Positions 48,868-57,855 of a stretch of DNA of 64,000 nt are shown here, piece by piece. Each line of letters opens with the position of its first letter. The stretch's first letter is position 1. This DNA is from Rhodospirillales bacterium URHD0017 (GTDB lineage: Bacteria > Pseudomonadota > Alphaproteobacteria > Reyranellales > Reyranellaceae), in contig FODP01000001.1 of the NCBI GenBank assembly GCA_900110395.1, positions 620,001-684,000 on the forward strand, given 5' to 3'. The translations under genes and the position numbers were made by a program. The notes under the pieces are model-generated. The model did not search any database. It saw only the letters and a list, made by a program, of their open reading frames with translations, and was not told the DNA's origin.

Positions 48868-50397
48868 ATGGCTGAGCAGGACGCCAAGCCCAGTGGGCCC
48901 GATCTGAGCCAGGGTGTTGCCTTCACCGACCTCGCCGACGGCGCCATGCTTTTAGGTCATGTCGGCGACGAGCAGGTGCTGGTGGCGCGGCAAGGCGCCG
49001 AGCTGTTCGGTGTCGGTGCATCCTGCAGCCACTATCACGGTCCGCTCGCCGAAGGACTGCTGGTCGGCGACACCGTGCGCTGCCCCTGGCATCACGCCTG
49101 CTTCAGCCTGCGCACCGGCGAGGCGTTGGCGGCCCCGGCCTTCAGCGCCATCGACTGCTGGTCGGTCGAGCAGCGCGACGGCAAGGTCTTCGTCAAGGAG
49201 AAGCGTCCGGCTGCGGCGAAACCAGCCCCCAAGGTGAGCGGCAAGGCGCCGGACAAGGTCGTGATCGTGGGCGGCGGCGCCGCCGGCTTCGCGGCTGCGG
49301 AGATGCTGCGGCGCGAGCATTACAAAGGCAGCATCGTCATGCTGAGCAACGACGATGCCGCGCCCGTCGATCGGCCGAACCTGTCCAAGGACTACCTTGC
49401 GGGCAACGCGCCCGAAGAATGGGTGCCGTTGCGCGGCGACGACTTCTACTCGGACAACGGTATCGACCTGCGCCTGAAAGCCAATGTCGCGGGGATCGAT
49501 GCCCGGGCGCACGAGGTGGTGCTGTCGGACGGCAGCAAGGTCGCCTACGACCGGCTGCTCCTGGCGACCGGTGCGGAGCCGGTGCGCCTGCCGATCCCGG
49601 GCGCGGCTCCGTTCCAGCTCCACACGCTGCGCAGCCTGGCCGACAGCCGCGCGATCATCGAGCAGGCCAAGTCGGCCAAGCGCGCTCTGGTGATCGGCGC
49701 GAGCTTCATCGGGCTGGAGGTCGCGGCATCGCTGCGCCACCGCGGCATCGAAGTCCACGTCGTGGCGCCGGAGAACCGTCCGATGGAACGCATCCTGGGC
49801 GCAGGGATGGGCGACTTCGTGCGCGCCCTGCACGAGGAACACGGCGTCATCTTCCATCTCGAGGACACTGTGGCCGGCCTTGCCGGCAACAAGGCCACGC
49901 TGAAGAGCGGCGGCACGCTGGAGGCGGATCTCGTGGTCGTGGGCGTCGGCGTGCGGCCGCGCCTGGAGCTGGTGGAGAAGGCCGGGCTCAAGGTCGATCG
50001 AGGCCTGGCCGTCGACGCCTTCCTGGCAGCCAGCGCGCCGGATATATACGCCGCGGGCGACATCGCGCGCTGGCCCGACCCGCACAGCGGGCAGGCGATC
50101 CGTGTGGAACATTGGGTGGTCGCCGAGCGCCAGGGGCAGGTGGCGGCTCTGAATATGCTCGGCCTGCGCCAGAAGTTCGACGCTGTGCCGTTCTTCTGGA
50201 GCCAGCACTACGACGTGCCGATCAACTATGTCGGCCACGCCGAGAAATGGGACGAACTTTCAGTCGACGGCGACATCGCCGGCCGGGACTGCCTGGTGCG
50301 CTACAGGCTCGGCGGGAAGACGATCGCCGCAGCGTCGATCTATCGGGACGTCGCGAGCCTGCAGGAAGAGGTCGCGATGGAACGTGCGACGGCCTAG
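48868..50397 (+). CDS. Rieske domain fused to FAD/NAD(P)H reductase (AIFL-type)
   Basis: A 509-residue two-part protein. The Rieske [2Fe-2S] domain has C53-S-H55 and C72-PW-H75 (CSHYHGPLAEG, RCPWHHACFS). It is followed by a pyridine-nucleotide-disulfide reductase module with the FAD GxGxxG motif VVIVGGGAAGFAAAEML (about 130), an NAD(P)-binding ALVIGASFIGLEVAASLRHRG, and the FAD-end motif DIYAAGDIARWPDP. Similar fusions are assimilatory or electron-transfer reductases. A signal peptide is absent, so it is cytosolic. It faces away from the kinase gene, sharing the 73-base gap. Confidence 0.92.
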   Translation: MAEQDAKPSGPDLSQGVAFTDLADGAMLLGHVGDEQVLVARQGAELFGVGASCSHYHGPLAEGLLVGDTVRCPWHHACFSLRTGEALAAPAFSAIDCWSVEQRDGKVFVKEKRPAAAKPAPKVSGKAPDKVVIVGGGAAGFAAAEMLRREHYKGSIVMLSNDDAAPVDRPNLSKDYLAGNAPEEWVPLRGDDFYSDNGIDLRLKANVAGIDARAHEVVLSDGSKVAYDRLLLATGAEPVRLPIPGAAPFQLHTLRSLADSRAIIEQAKSAKRALVIGASFIGLEVAASLRHRGIEVHVVAPENRPMERILGAGMGDFVRALHEEHGVIFHLEDTVAGLAGNKATLKSGGTLEADLVVVGVGVRPRLELVEKAGLKVDRGLAVDAFLAASAPDIYAAGDIARWPDPHSGQAIRVEHWVVAERQGQVAALNMLGLRQKFDAVPFFWSQHYDVPINYVGHAEKWDELSVDGDIAGRDCLVRYRLGGKTIAAASIYRDVASLQEEVAMERATA

Positions 50398-50461
50398 CTC
50401 GGGGTGACAGCGTGCGCGGCGCGGCGCTAGTCTCCTGCCAACCAAATCTGGAGGAAAGAGG

Positions 50462-52261
50462 ATGGCCGACAAGAAGGGCGCCAACGGCAAGGAACGCCGC
50501 CTGCGCAGCCGGGACTGGTTCGATGCGCCGGGCGATCCGACGATGGCGGCGCTCTATCTCGAGCGCTACCTGAACTTCGGACTGACGCTGGCCGAGCTGC
50601 ACAGCAATCGGCCGATCATCGGCATCGCCCAGACCGGCAGCGATCTCTCGCCCTGCAACCGCCATCACCTGCAGCTGGCCGAGCGCGTGCGCGACGGCAT
50701 CCGCGATGCCGGCGGCATCCCGATCGAGTTCCCGGTCCATCCCATCCAGGAGACGGGCAAGCGGCCGACGGCGGCGCTCGACCGCAACCTTGCCTATCTC
50801 AGCCTGGTCGAGAGCCTGTACGGCTATTTCTTCGACGGCGTCGTGCTGACCACGGGCTGCGACAAGACCACGCCTGCCATGATCATGGGCGCCTGCACGG
50901 TCAACCTCCCCTCCATCGTGCTCTCGGGGGGGCCGATGCTCGATGGCCATTACGCCGGCGGCCTGGCGGGCTCGGGCACCGTTGTCTGGTATGCGCGTCA
51001 GGAGCTGGCGGCGGGCCGCATCGACCTGAAGCAGTTCCTCGAGATGGTGGCGTCGAGCGCGCCGAGCGTCGGGCACTGCAACACCATGGGCACGGCGCTG
51101 TCGATGAACAGCATGGCCGAGGCGCTCGGCCTGTCGCTGACCGGCTGCGCCGCCATCCCCGGGCCGTATCGCGAGCGCGGCCAGATGGCCTACGAGACCG
51201 GCAAGCGCATCGTCGACATGGTGTGGGAGGACCTGAAGCCGTCCGACATCCTGACACGCAAGGCCTTCGAGAACGCCATCGTGGCGGCGAGCGCGCTCGG
51301 CGCGTCGACCAACTGCCCGCCGCACGTCAACGCCATCGCCCGCCATATCGGCGTGAAGCTCGACAACGCCGACTGGGACAAGGTCGGCTACGACGTTCCG
51401 CTGTTGGTGAACTGCATGCCGGCCGGCCAGTATCTCGGCGAGGCATTCCATCGTGCCGGCGGCGTGCCGACGGTGATGGCCGAGCTCCTCAAGAAGAAGA
51501 AAGGCCACGGCGATGCGCTCACCGTGACCGGCAAGACCATAGCGGAGAACGTCGCCACGGCGAAGCCGGCCGACGGCGACGTCATCAAGAGCTACGACAA
51601 GCCGATGCTGGGGCAGGCGGGCTTCGCCGTACTGTCGGGCAACCTGTTCGACTCGGCGATCATGAAGACCTCGGTGATCACCGACGAGTTCCGCAAGAAG
51701 TACCTCGAGCGCAAAGGCGATCCCAACGCCTTCGAAGGCACGGCGATCGTGTTCGAAGGGCCCGAGGACTATCACCATCGTATCAACGATCCGGCCCTGC
51801 CGATCGACGAGAACAGCATCCTGTTCATCCGCAACGTCGGCCCCGTGGGCTATCCCGGCGCCGCCGAGGTGGTGAACATGCTGCCGCCCGACCGGCTGGT
51901 GAAGGGCGGCGTGCTGCTGCTGCCCTGCGTCGGCGACGGCCGGCAGAGCGGCACGTCGGCCAGCCCGTCGATCCTCAACGCCTCGCCGGAAGCCGCTGTC
52001 GGCGGCGGCCTGGCGCTGCTCAAGACGGGAGACAAGGTGCGCGTCGACATCGGCAAGCGGCGCGCCGACATCCTGATCCCGGAGAAGGAGCTCGCCGAGC
52101 GCAAGGCGGCGTGGAAGCCGCACGTCAAGGAGAGCCAGACGCCGTGGCAGGAGCTGCAGCGCAAGTTCGTCGGCCAGCTCGCCAGCGGCGCCTGCCTCGA
52201 CTTCGCGGTCAACTATCAGAGGATCGTCGAGACCAAGGGCGTACCCCGGCACTCGCATTGA
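50462..52261 (+). CDS. IlvD/Edd-family sugar-acid dehydratase, D-xylonate-type
   Basis: A 599-residue dehydratase with a [2Fe-2S] cluster. Cysteines for the cluster include NRHHLQ-adjacent Cys in [18 protein letters not shown] and GHCNTMG. The first residues [27 protein letters not shown] and the blocks [30 protein letters not shown] and [11 protein letters not shown] are those of xylonate/arabonate dehydratases (Caulobacter XylD-like), not of dihydroxyacid dehydratase. It converts an aldonate to its 2-keto-3-deoxy acid; L-fuconate is also an option given the nearby fucose genes. The ribosome site GGAGGAAAGAGG is strong. A compound palindrome follows its stop. Confidence 0.9.
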   Translation: MADKKGANGKERRLRSRDWFDAPGDPTMAALYLERYLNFGLTLAELHSNRPIIGIAQTGSDLSPCNRHHLQLAERVRDGIRDAGGIPIEFPVHPIQETGKRPTAALDRNLAYLSLVESLYGYFFDGVVLTTGCDKTTPAMIMGACTVNLPSIVLSGGPMLDGHYAGGLAGSGTVVWYARQELAAGRIDLKQFLEMVASSAPSVGHCNTMGTALSMNSMAEALGLSLTGCAAIPGPYRERGQMAYETGKRIVDMVWEDLKPSDILTRKAFENAIVAASALGASTNCPPHVNAIARHIGVKLDNADWDKVGYDVPLLVNCMPAGQYLGEAFHRAGGVPTVMAELLKKKKGHGDALTVTGKTIAENVATAKPADGDVIKSYDKPMLGQAGFAVLSGNLFDSAIMKTSVITDEFRKKYLERKGDPNAFEGTAIVFEGPEDYHHRINDPALPIDENSILFIRNVGPVGYPGAAEVVNMLPPDRLVKGGVLLLPCVGDGRQSGTSASPSILNASPEAAVGGGLALLKTGDKVRVDIGKRRADILIPEKELAERKAAWKPHVKESQTPWQELQRKFVGQLASGACLDFAVNYQRIVETKGVPRHSH

Positions 52262-52263
52262 TT

Positions 52264-52389
52264 GGAGCGCGGACCTCCAGGTCCGCTCATATCCGGACCG
52301 CGGGCGTCCCGCCCGCCCATGAATCATGAGCGGGCGGGACGCCCGCGGTCCTAATCATGATGATGAGCGGGCCGGAGGCCCACGCTCCC
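52264..52389. repeat. Two-layer nested palindromic repeats
   Basis: An outer arm pair (GGAGCGCGGACCTCC at the left, near GGCCCACGCTCC at the right) encloses an inner pair GGACCGCGGGCGTCCCGCC / GGCGGGACGCCCGCGGTCC with loop CGCCCATGAATCATGAGC. The outer arms carry a GGACCTCCAGGTCC core on the left. It lies between converging dehydratase and PrcB-type genes. Confidence 0.88.
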
Positions 52390-52391
52390 AG

Positions 52392-53027
52392 TTACCGAAA
52401 CAGCCGCTGCTCGACGGAGATCGGCAGGTCGGCGCGCGGGATCAGGATGATCGCCCAAGGCGAGGTCGGTTGCGCGACCGGACGGGTGGCGGGCGGCGGG
52501 GGAGACGCGAGATTGGCGCCCGTGCCGGACGGCGCGAAGCCTGCGCCGGCGCCACCGGCGAAGCTGTTGGCGCTGGGGCTGGGCGCTTGGGCGACCGGCC
52601 GCGGCGCGGCGGGGGCGGGCATGCGCTGGGCCATCATGAACTCGGCCGGCATGCGCTCTTCGAAGACGACGACGATGCGGTCGCGCCGGCGGCTGGTCGA
52701 CAGGACGTTGACCGAGTAGCCCTCGCCGTTGCGGCGGCCGAGGAAGATGCCGACGGCATTCATGCGGCCGGGCTCGAACACGTCGGGTGCGGGGCTGCCG
52801 ACGCGTCCCCACAGGCTGCGCCATTCGGCGACCGTGCCGGCGACGACGTGCTCGGGCTGGCGGGTGATCGCCGTCGCGCCTTGCCAATGACGTCCCTCGA
52901 TGGTCTGGGCGGAGATGTTGCTGGCCGGCAGCAGCAGGGCGCTGGCGCCAACGACGCCATACGACAAGAACCGCCGGCGCGGCAGATGATCGACGGTAAA
53001 AGGAACTGTCTTAGCGGCTAATCGCAC
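52392..53027 (-). CDS. PrcB-domain exported protein
   Basis: A 211-residue protein, starting at GTG (53027) by choice because the signal region VDHLPRRRFLSYGVVGASALLLPASNISAQ (Tat-like RRRFLS) begins soon after. A PrcB_C-like domain covers about residues 50-110: EWRSLWGRVG, GIFLGRRNGEGYSVNVLSTSRR and IVVVFEERMP. A Pro/Ala-rich linker follows, then SPWAIILIPRADLPISVEQ, the closing strand of the same fold. PrcB subunits modulate the protease PrtP in Treponema; here no protease is next to it, so the function is open. The start codon is uncertain. Confidence 0.7.
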   Translation of the reverse strand: MRLAAKTVPFTVDHLPRRRFLSYGVVGASALLLPASNISAQTIEGRHWQGATAITRQPEHVVAGTVAEWRSLWGRVGSPAPDVFEPGRMNAVGIFLGRRNGEGYSVNVLSTSRRRDRIVVVFEERMPAEFMMAQRMPAPAAPRPVAQAPSPSANSFAGGAGAGFAPSGTGANLASPPPPATRPVAQPTSPWAIILIPRADLPISVEQRLFR

Positions 53028-53183
53028 AACAGATCTCGGGAACCCGGGCTGAACCAAGTGAGTGTCCGAAATGACCACTACACTTTGGCTCAATTGCGGC
53101 TGGCGCTGGCCATGTTCGCCAGGCCTTCGTATCAATCGTGCCCGCGTGTGTCTTTCGTGCAACACACGCGGCGATCGTGGCCG

Positions 53184-53902
53184 CTATACGGGTTTTCCAT
53201 GGCGGCCGACGTCGGCCGCGAAGCGCCGCGCCCCGGCTTCGGTCTCGCCGGTTTCGACGGTGGCGATACCCGACCGGAATTCATTCAGGGTCGCCTCGTT
53301 CCAGTCGAGGGGACCACTGCTCGATCGCCGAGCGCCGATCGTTGCGCAGGGCGGCTTGCGGCAGGCGTGCAAGTTCGTGCGCAAGGCGCAGCGATTCGGC
53401 GAGCGTCTGGCCGGGCTCGGCGAGCGGTTGGCGAGACCGATCCGCTCGGCTTCCTCGCCCGACACGCCGCGGCCTGTGAGGATCATGTCCATCGCCCGGC
53501 TCTGGCCGATCAGGCGGGGCAGGCGGATGGTGCCGAGATCCATGAGCGGCGCGCCGAAGCGCCGGCAGTACACGCCGAACGTCGCATCGCGTGCCGCCAC
53601 CCGCAGGTCGCACCACAGCGCCAGCTCCAGTCCGCCCGCGACCGCATGGCCTTCGACCGCGGCGATCACCGGCTTGCCGAGCATGAGCCGCGTCGGTCCC
53701 ATCAGACCGTCGCCGCTTTCCAGGCGATGGCCGCGATGGCCGGCCGCCGTCTGCTTGAGGTCGTAGCCGGCGCAGAACGTGCCGCCGGCGCCGGTCAGGA
53801 TCGCGACGTGCTGCGAGGCATCGGCATCGAAGCGGGGCGGTCGATCGTGACGATCATCACCGGGCCATCGACGTCGCAACGGACTGTCGGAAGATCGGGC
53901 AT
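53184..53902 (-). pseudogene. Enoyl-CoA hydratase/isomerase, decayed by deletion and two frameshifts
   Basis: The ATG at 53902 opens MPDLPTVRCDVDGPVMIVTIDRP. At about 53830 roughly 25 codons are missing and the frame changes, rejoining at FDADASQHVAILTGAGGTFCAGYDL. The oxyanion blocks GTFCAGYDL, VEGHAVAGGLELALWCDLRVAA and FGAPLMDLGTIRLPRLIGQ are intact. A further one-base deletion near 53425 shifts into AEPGQTLAESLRLAHELARL, and a one-base insertion near 53311 restores WNEATLNEFRSGIATVETG. With three lesions it cannot yield a functional enzyme, and one sequencing error cannot explain it. Confidence 0.85.
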
Positions 53903-54026
53903 GGCACGATGATCGTGTCGCGCGCCCGCAGACGACAAATGAATTGGACGGGCCGATCGTTGAACGGCCTTCATCGATCGGCGTCGTTGCCGTGACAGGC
54001 CATGCGGCGGCGGGCACAATCCGGCC

Positions 54027-54983
54027 ATGGCTGCTCGCTCCGCTGCCGTCTCGCCGCCCCGGCTCCTGCGGGCGGCCGAGCCGATGCCCGCCGCGACAAG
54101 AATGAGACCGGCGTTGTTGCTCTCGCTTCAGGCATTCGATGCGGCGGTGCGGCTGGGCAGCTTCAAGGATGCCGCTGAAGCGCTGCACATCACGCCGTCG
54201 GCCATCAGCCATCGCATCCGCAATCTCGAGAAGGCGATGGGCGACACGTTGTTCAGCCGGGCGCATCGCACGGTCGAGGTGACGCCGACAGGCCGTCGAC
54301 TGGCGATTGCGACGGGGCGCGCGTTCGGCGAGCTGATGCGGGCCACGACGCCGCTCGCCGGCAGCGAGGCCAGTCGCCGGCTGCGGCTCAGCATCTCCTC
54401 GACCTTCGTCACGGCCTGGCTGATCCCGCGCATCGCCGGCTTCATGGCGAACCATCCCGAGATCGAGCTGTCGATCGAGAACTCCAACCGGCTGCTCGAC
54501 CTCGAGAACGAACCGTTCGATGCCGGCATACGCGCCGGCGACGGCAACTGGCCGGGCCTGGTTGCGCAGCATCTCATGGACCTGCATGTGACGCCGGTGG
54601 CGACACCGGCGCTGGTCCGGCAGCTTAGGCTGCGGCAGCCGTCGGACATCGCGCGGGCACCGATGATCCATGTCGTGTCCTTTCCGCTCGCCTGGCCGAT
54701 GTGGCTGCGCCAGGCCGGGGTGAGCGCGGCCAAGGTGAAGCAGGCGATCTGGGTCGACAGCTTCGAATCGGCGCTGCAACTCGCCGAGAGCGGCGCCGGC
54801 GTGGCGCTCGGGCTGGCGCCGCTGTTCGCCGAGCGTGAACGTCTCGGCACGGTCTGCCGTCCCGTCCCGATGAGCCATCCCACGGGCGGCTACTGGCTGG
54901 TGCATCGTACGCAGGAGACCGGCAATCCCGCGCTGCGTGTCTTCAAGCGCTGGCTGCGCAGCGAGCTTTCAAAAGACGGTTGA
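54027..54983 (+). CDS. LysR-family transcriptional regulator, GcvA type
   Basis: A 318-residue regulator. The HTH is SLQAFDAAVRLGSFKDAAEALHITPSAISHRIRNLEKAMG (about 32-71), then RTVEVTPTGRRLAIATG, typical of the GcvA subgroup. An effector domain with LRLSISSTFVTAWLIPRI follows. The N-terminus is uncertain: ATGs at 54027, and downstream (MPAATR, MRPALL), are all possible; the HTH starts after the third. It lies between the decayed hydratase (divergent) and a Rieske oxygenase (downstream, co-directional), either of which it could have controlled. Confidence 0.9.
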   Translation: MAARSAAVSPPRLLRAAEPMPAATRMRPALLLSLQAFDAAVRLGSFKDAAEALHITPSAISHRIRNLEKAMGDTLFSRAHRTVEVTPTGRRLAIATGRAFGELMRATTPLAGSEASRRLRLSISSTFVTAWLIPRIAGFMANHPEIELSIENSNRLLDLENEPFDAGIRAGDGNWPGLVAQHLMDLHVTPVATPALVRQLRLRQPSDIARAPMIHVVSFPLAWPMWLRQAGVSAAKVKQAIWVDSFESALQLAESGAGVALGLAPLFAERERLGTVCRPVPMSHPTGGYWLVHRTQETGNPALRVFKRWLRSELSKDG

Positions 54984-55049
54984 ACGCGATTCATCCCAGG
55001 GCGGCGCGGTTTCTTCCGTCACCCGGCCGGGCAGGCGTATGCTTCAGGG

Positions 55050-56168
55050 ATGAAAACAGCCATGGATGACCAGTCGGTGGCGCAGCGCGTCCTCGACCAT
55101 ATCGCCAACGGCACGACCGACGTCGGCGAGGAGGTCTGGCGCGAGCCGGTCGCCAACTACCAGTCGAAGGAACGGCTGGCTGCCGAGATCGAGCGCGTGC
55201 TGCGGCGTTCGCCGACGCCGTTCTGCCCGGCGGCGGCACTGCCCGAGATCGGCTCCTACATCGCGCGCGACGCGGCGGGCACGCCGACCGTCGTGGTGCG
55301 TGGCGCCGACGGCAAGGTGCGCGCCTTCCGCAACGCCTGCCGTCATCGCGGCATGCAGGTGGCGAGCGATTCGGGCTGCACGCGCGCCTTCGTCTGCCGC
55401 TACCACGGCTGGACCTACAATCTGGAAGGCCATCTGCGCCACATCCCGCACGAGGCGGGCTTCCCCGGCTTCGACAAGGAGGCACATCCGCTGGTGCCGA
55501 TGACGGCGAGCGAGCGCTTCGGCCTGGTGTTCGTCACCCAGGACGAGCCGGCGCTGGCCGACGATTCACTGGGCGGTCTGGACAGGCTGATCTCACCCGA
55601 GCAGCGCCTGTTCGCGACCGCCGAGCGCGAGTTCGAGGTCAACTGGAAGATTTTGCTGGAAGGCTTCATCGAGGGCTATCACATCAAGTCGACGCATCCC
55701 GAGAGCTTCCTGCCCTACGGCTTCGACAATCTGAACGTGATCGATTTGTTCGGCCGCCACAGCCGCGTCACCTATCCGTTCCAGCGCATCAAGAAGCTTG
55801 CCAAGGTGCCGCCGGCCGAACGCCGGGTCGAGGGGCTGCTGACCTACGTCTATCACCTGTTCCCCAATGTGCTGATCACGGTGCTGTCGCGCCACACCAA
55901 CGTGGTGATCCTGGAGCCGCTTGGCGTCGATCGCACGCGGCAGATCACCTACACGCTGACCAACGACGGCGGCGACGACCCCGCCGCTCTGACCGAGGCC
56001 AGGCGCGACGCCGACTTCGTCGGCAACACCGGCCTGCAGGAGGACCGCGCCGTGGTGCAGGCGATCCAGCGCGGCCTCGGCAGCCGCGCCAACGACGCCT
56101 TCACCTTCGGCCACTACGAGAGCGCCATCGTCCACTTCCACAAGACGCTGACAGCGGCGCTTTCTTAG
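55050..56168 (+). CDS. Rieske ring-hydroxylating dioxygenase, large subunit
   Basis: A 372-residue oxygenase. The Rieske ligands are C97-R-H99 and C116-RY-H119 (ACRHRGMQ, VCRYHGWTYNLEG). The mononuclear iron site has the HX4H in FIEGYHIKSTHPES, about 210 residues in, and the bridging Asp/Glu is probably in the preceding ILLEGFIEGYH. Such enzymes hydroxylate aromatic rings or act on quaternary amines such as carnitine or betaine. It needs a reductase; the Rieske-FAD protein at 48868 is an option but not adjacent. Start taken at 55050; an ATG four codons later is possible. Confidence 0.92.
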   Translation: MKTAMDDQSVAQRVLDHIANGTTDVGEEVWREPVANYQSKERLAAEIERVLRRSPTPFCPAAALPEIGSYIARDAAGTPTVVVRGADGKVRAFRNACRHRGMQVASDSGCTRAFVCRYHGWTYNLEGHLRHIPHEAGFPGFDKEAHPLVPMTASERFGLVFVTQDEPALADDSLGGLDRLISPEQRLFATAEREFEVNWKILLEGFIEGYHIKSTHPESFLPYGFDNLNVIDLFGRHSRVTYPFQRIKKLAKVPPAERRVEGLLTYVYHLFPNVLITVLSRHTNVVILEPLGVDRTRQITYTLTNDGGDDPAALTEARRDADFVGNTGLQEDRAVVQAIQRGLGSRANDAFTFGHYESAIVHFHKTLTAALS

Positions 56169-56246
56169 CTGGGCGCGCGCCACTCCAGTGGCGCGATCAT
56201 CGCCCGCCTCGACAAAGACGCGCGACTGGAGTCGCGCGCCCCCAGC
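56169..56246. repeat. Compound palindromic repeat, GCGCCACTCCAGTGGCGC type
   Basis: GCGCGCCACTCCAGTGGCGCG forms one hairpin less its first base, and GCGCGACTGGAGTCGCGCGC another; the outer sequence CTGGGCGCGC pairs with GCGCGCCCCCAG. The pattern matches the element at 14571-14645. It sits between converging Rieske oxygenase and SDR genes. Confidence 0.85.
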
Positions 56247-57125
56247 CTAACTCCGCTTCGCGCGATCGGCGGCGTTGGCCGACTGGATCTGCTCGCGGAT
56301 GCGGCGCCAGTCATCGTCGCTGTAGGCCATCATGTTGGAGAACGTGCCGTTGCCCATGATGCCCATGGCGCCGTCGATGGCGATGACCTCGCCGTTGATG
56401 TACTCGACCTCGTCGCTCATCAGGAACGCTGCCATGTTGGCAAGCTCGGCCGGACGGCCGACGCGGCCCAGCGGATTGCGCGCCTTGTAGCGGTCGTCGT
56501 CGCCTTCCTTCGTCGGGTTGAGCCGCGCCCATGCGCCTTCAGTCGGGAAAGGGCCGGGGGCGATGGCGTTCAAGCGGATGCCGTGGCGACCCCATTCGAC
56601 GGCGAGGCCCTGGGTCATCACGGCGACGCCCGCCTTGGACATGGCCGAGGGCACGACGAACGGGCTGCCGGTCCACACCCAGGTCGTCAGGATGCTGAGC
56701 ACGCTCGCCTTGCGCTTCTCGGCGATCCATCGCTTGCCGCAGGCATTGGTGGTGTAGAACGTACCGTGCAGCACGATGTTGGCGATGGCGTCGAAGGCCC
56801 GGGGGCTGAGATCCTTGGTCTGGGAAATGAAGTTTCCGGCAGCATTATTGACCAATCCGTCCAGCGGGCCGGCCGCCCCGATGCGGTCGACCATCTCCTC
56901 GACCGCCGTAGCCACCCGGATATCCACTGCATGGGTCTCAACCCGCCGGCCGGGGTACTTGGCCATGACCTCCTTCGCGGTCTCCTCCAGCACGCCGCCG
57001 CGACGGCCGCAGATCACGCAGTCAGCACCCAGCTCGACGAACTTCTCCATCATGATGCGGCCCAGCCCGGTGCCGCCGCCGGTGACGAGGAAGCGCTTTC
57101 CCTTGAACAAGTCTGCCCGAAACAT
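56247..57125 (-). CDS. SDR, 2,4-dienoyl-CoA reductase-like
   Basis: A 292-residue SDR. The coenzyme motif is FLVTGGGTGLGRIM, then NNAAGNFISQTKDLSPRAF. The catalytic region reads LTTWVWTGSPFVVPSAMSKAGVAVMTQGLAVEWG, in which the usual Tyr of YxxxK is replaced by Ser (SAMSK), as in 2,4-dienoyl-CoA reductases. Length and a C-terminal extension also fit that group. The probable role is reduction of dienoyl-CoA during unsaturated fatty acid breakdown. The start has GGGGAGCG; a long leader separates it from the divergent cold-shock gene. Confidence 0.9.
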   Translation of the reverse strand: MFRADLFKGKRFLVTGGGTGLGRIMMEKFVELGADCVICGRRGGVLEETAKEVMAKYPGRRVETHAVDIRVATAVEEMVDRIGAAGPLDGLVNNAAGNFISQTKDLSPRAFDAIANIVLHGTFYTTNACGKRWIAEKRKASVLSILTTWVWTGSPFVVPSAMSKAGVAVMTQGLAVEWGRHGIRLNAIAPGPFPTEGAWARLNPTKEGDDDRYKARNPLGRVGRPAELANMAAFLMSDEVEYINGEVIAIDGAMGIMGNGTFSNMMAYSDDDWRRIREQIQSANAADRAKRS

Positions 57126-57191
57126 CAAACGCTCCCCTGATTGCAGTGCCAATGTCGTCTAACCAATCCGGACAGTTCGTTACAAGAACTG

Positions 57192-57219
57192 TTGCACAGC
57201 CGGCTTTGGGTGATAGGAT
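57192..57219 (+). promoter_or_regulatory. Possible sigma-70-type promoter for the cold-shock gene
   Basis: TTGCAC at 57192-57197 and TAGGAT at 57214-57219 are spaced by 16 bases and lie 28-56 bases before the ATG of the cold-shock gene. Other regions of this divergent gap are low in such motifs. Confidence 0.35.
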
Positions 57220-57247
57220 TTCTGAATAACAACATGGGATCGTTGAA

Positions 57248-57766
57248 ATGACGACCCAACAGGGAGAGACGGGCGGGGACGTCGGTACGGTTGAGCTGCG
57301 TGGTAAGGTCAAGTGGTTCAACGCCGTCAAGGGATATGGGTTCTTAGCCCTCGACGCCGATAACAGCGACGCGTTCCTGCATGTAACAACACTGCGCCAA
57401 GCCGGGCATGAAGATCTCAAGCCGGGGGCGACTGTGACTTGCGCTGGCGTGCGCGGCCCCAAAGGCTGGCAGGTCATGAAGGTGCTCGACGTCGATTCGT
57501 CGACGGCGGTGGCGACGGCACCGAAACCGCCGCCGATACCCGATGGCATCGCCATGGGCGATTACATCGCCGCGCTGGTGAAATGGTACAACAACGAACG
57601 CGGCTACGGCTTCGTCACGCGCGAAGCCGCCGAAGGCGACATCTTCGTGCACGCGGCAGTGCTGCGCCGCCACGGGATGGAGTCGCTCGCGCCCGGCCAG
57701 AAGGTGATGATCCGCATCGCCGAGGGCCAGAAGGGCCTGCAGGTCGTCGAGATCCGGTCGGCTTGA
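57248..57766 (+). CDS. Double cold-shock-domain protein
   Basis: A 172-residue protein with two CSD folds. Domain 1 (about 13-80) starts VELRGKVKWFNAVKGYGFLALDA and retains the RNP-1-like KGYGFLAL and RNP-2-like AFLHVTTL. Domain 2 (about 100-172) has ALVKWYNNERGYGFVT and DIFVHAAVL. CSDs bind single-stranded RNA or DNA. The tandem arrangement with a linker (SSTAVATAPKPPPIPDG) is common in Alphaproteobacteria. It is followed by a strong palindrome. Confidence 0.95.
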   Translation: MTTQQGETGGDVGTVELRGKVKWFNAVKGYGFLALDADNSDAFLHVTTLRQAGHEDLKPGATVTCAGVRGPKGWQVMKVLDVDSSTAVATAPKPPPIPDGIAMGDYIAALVKWYNNERGYGFVTREAAEGDIFVHAAVLRRHGMESLAPGQKVMIRIAEGQKGLQVVEIRSA

Positions 57767-57780
57767 TCAACTCATGATTT

Positions 57781-57844
57781 TCCGGACCGCGCGCGTCCTC
57801 GCGCGCTCATGATCATTGGCGCGCGAGGACGCGTGCGGTCCGGA
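57781..57844. repeat. Palindromic repeat, TCCGGACCGCGCGCGTCC type
   Basis: TCCGGACCGCGCGCGTCC and GGACGCGTGCGGTCCGGA pair, with one mismatch in the CGCGCGCG/CGTGCG part, around an inner GCGCGC / GCGCGC palindrome and a TCATGATCATTG loop. It lies between the converging cold-shock and ThiY genes. Confidence 0.88.
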
Positions 57845-57855
57845 AGACGAAGAGG

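Noticed and set aside
50222-52327. A 701-codon minus-strand frame opposite the dehydratase
   Set aside because: Antisense of a near-complete xylonate-type dehydratase.
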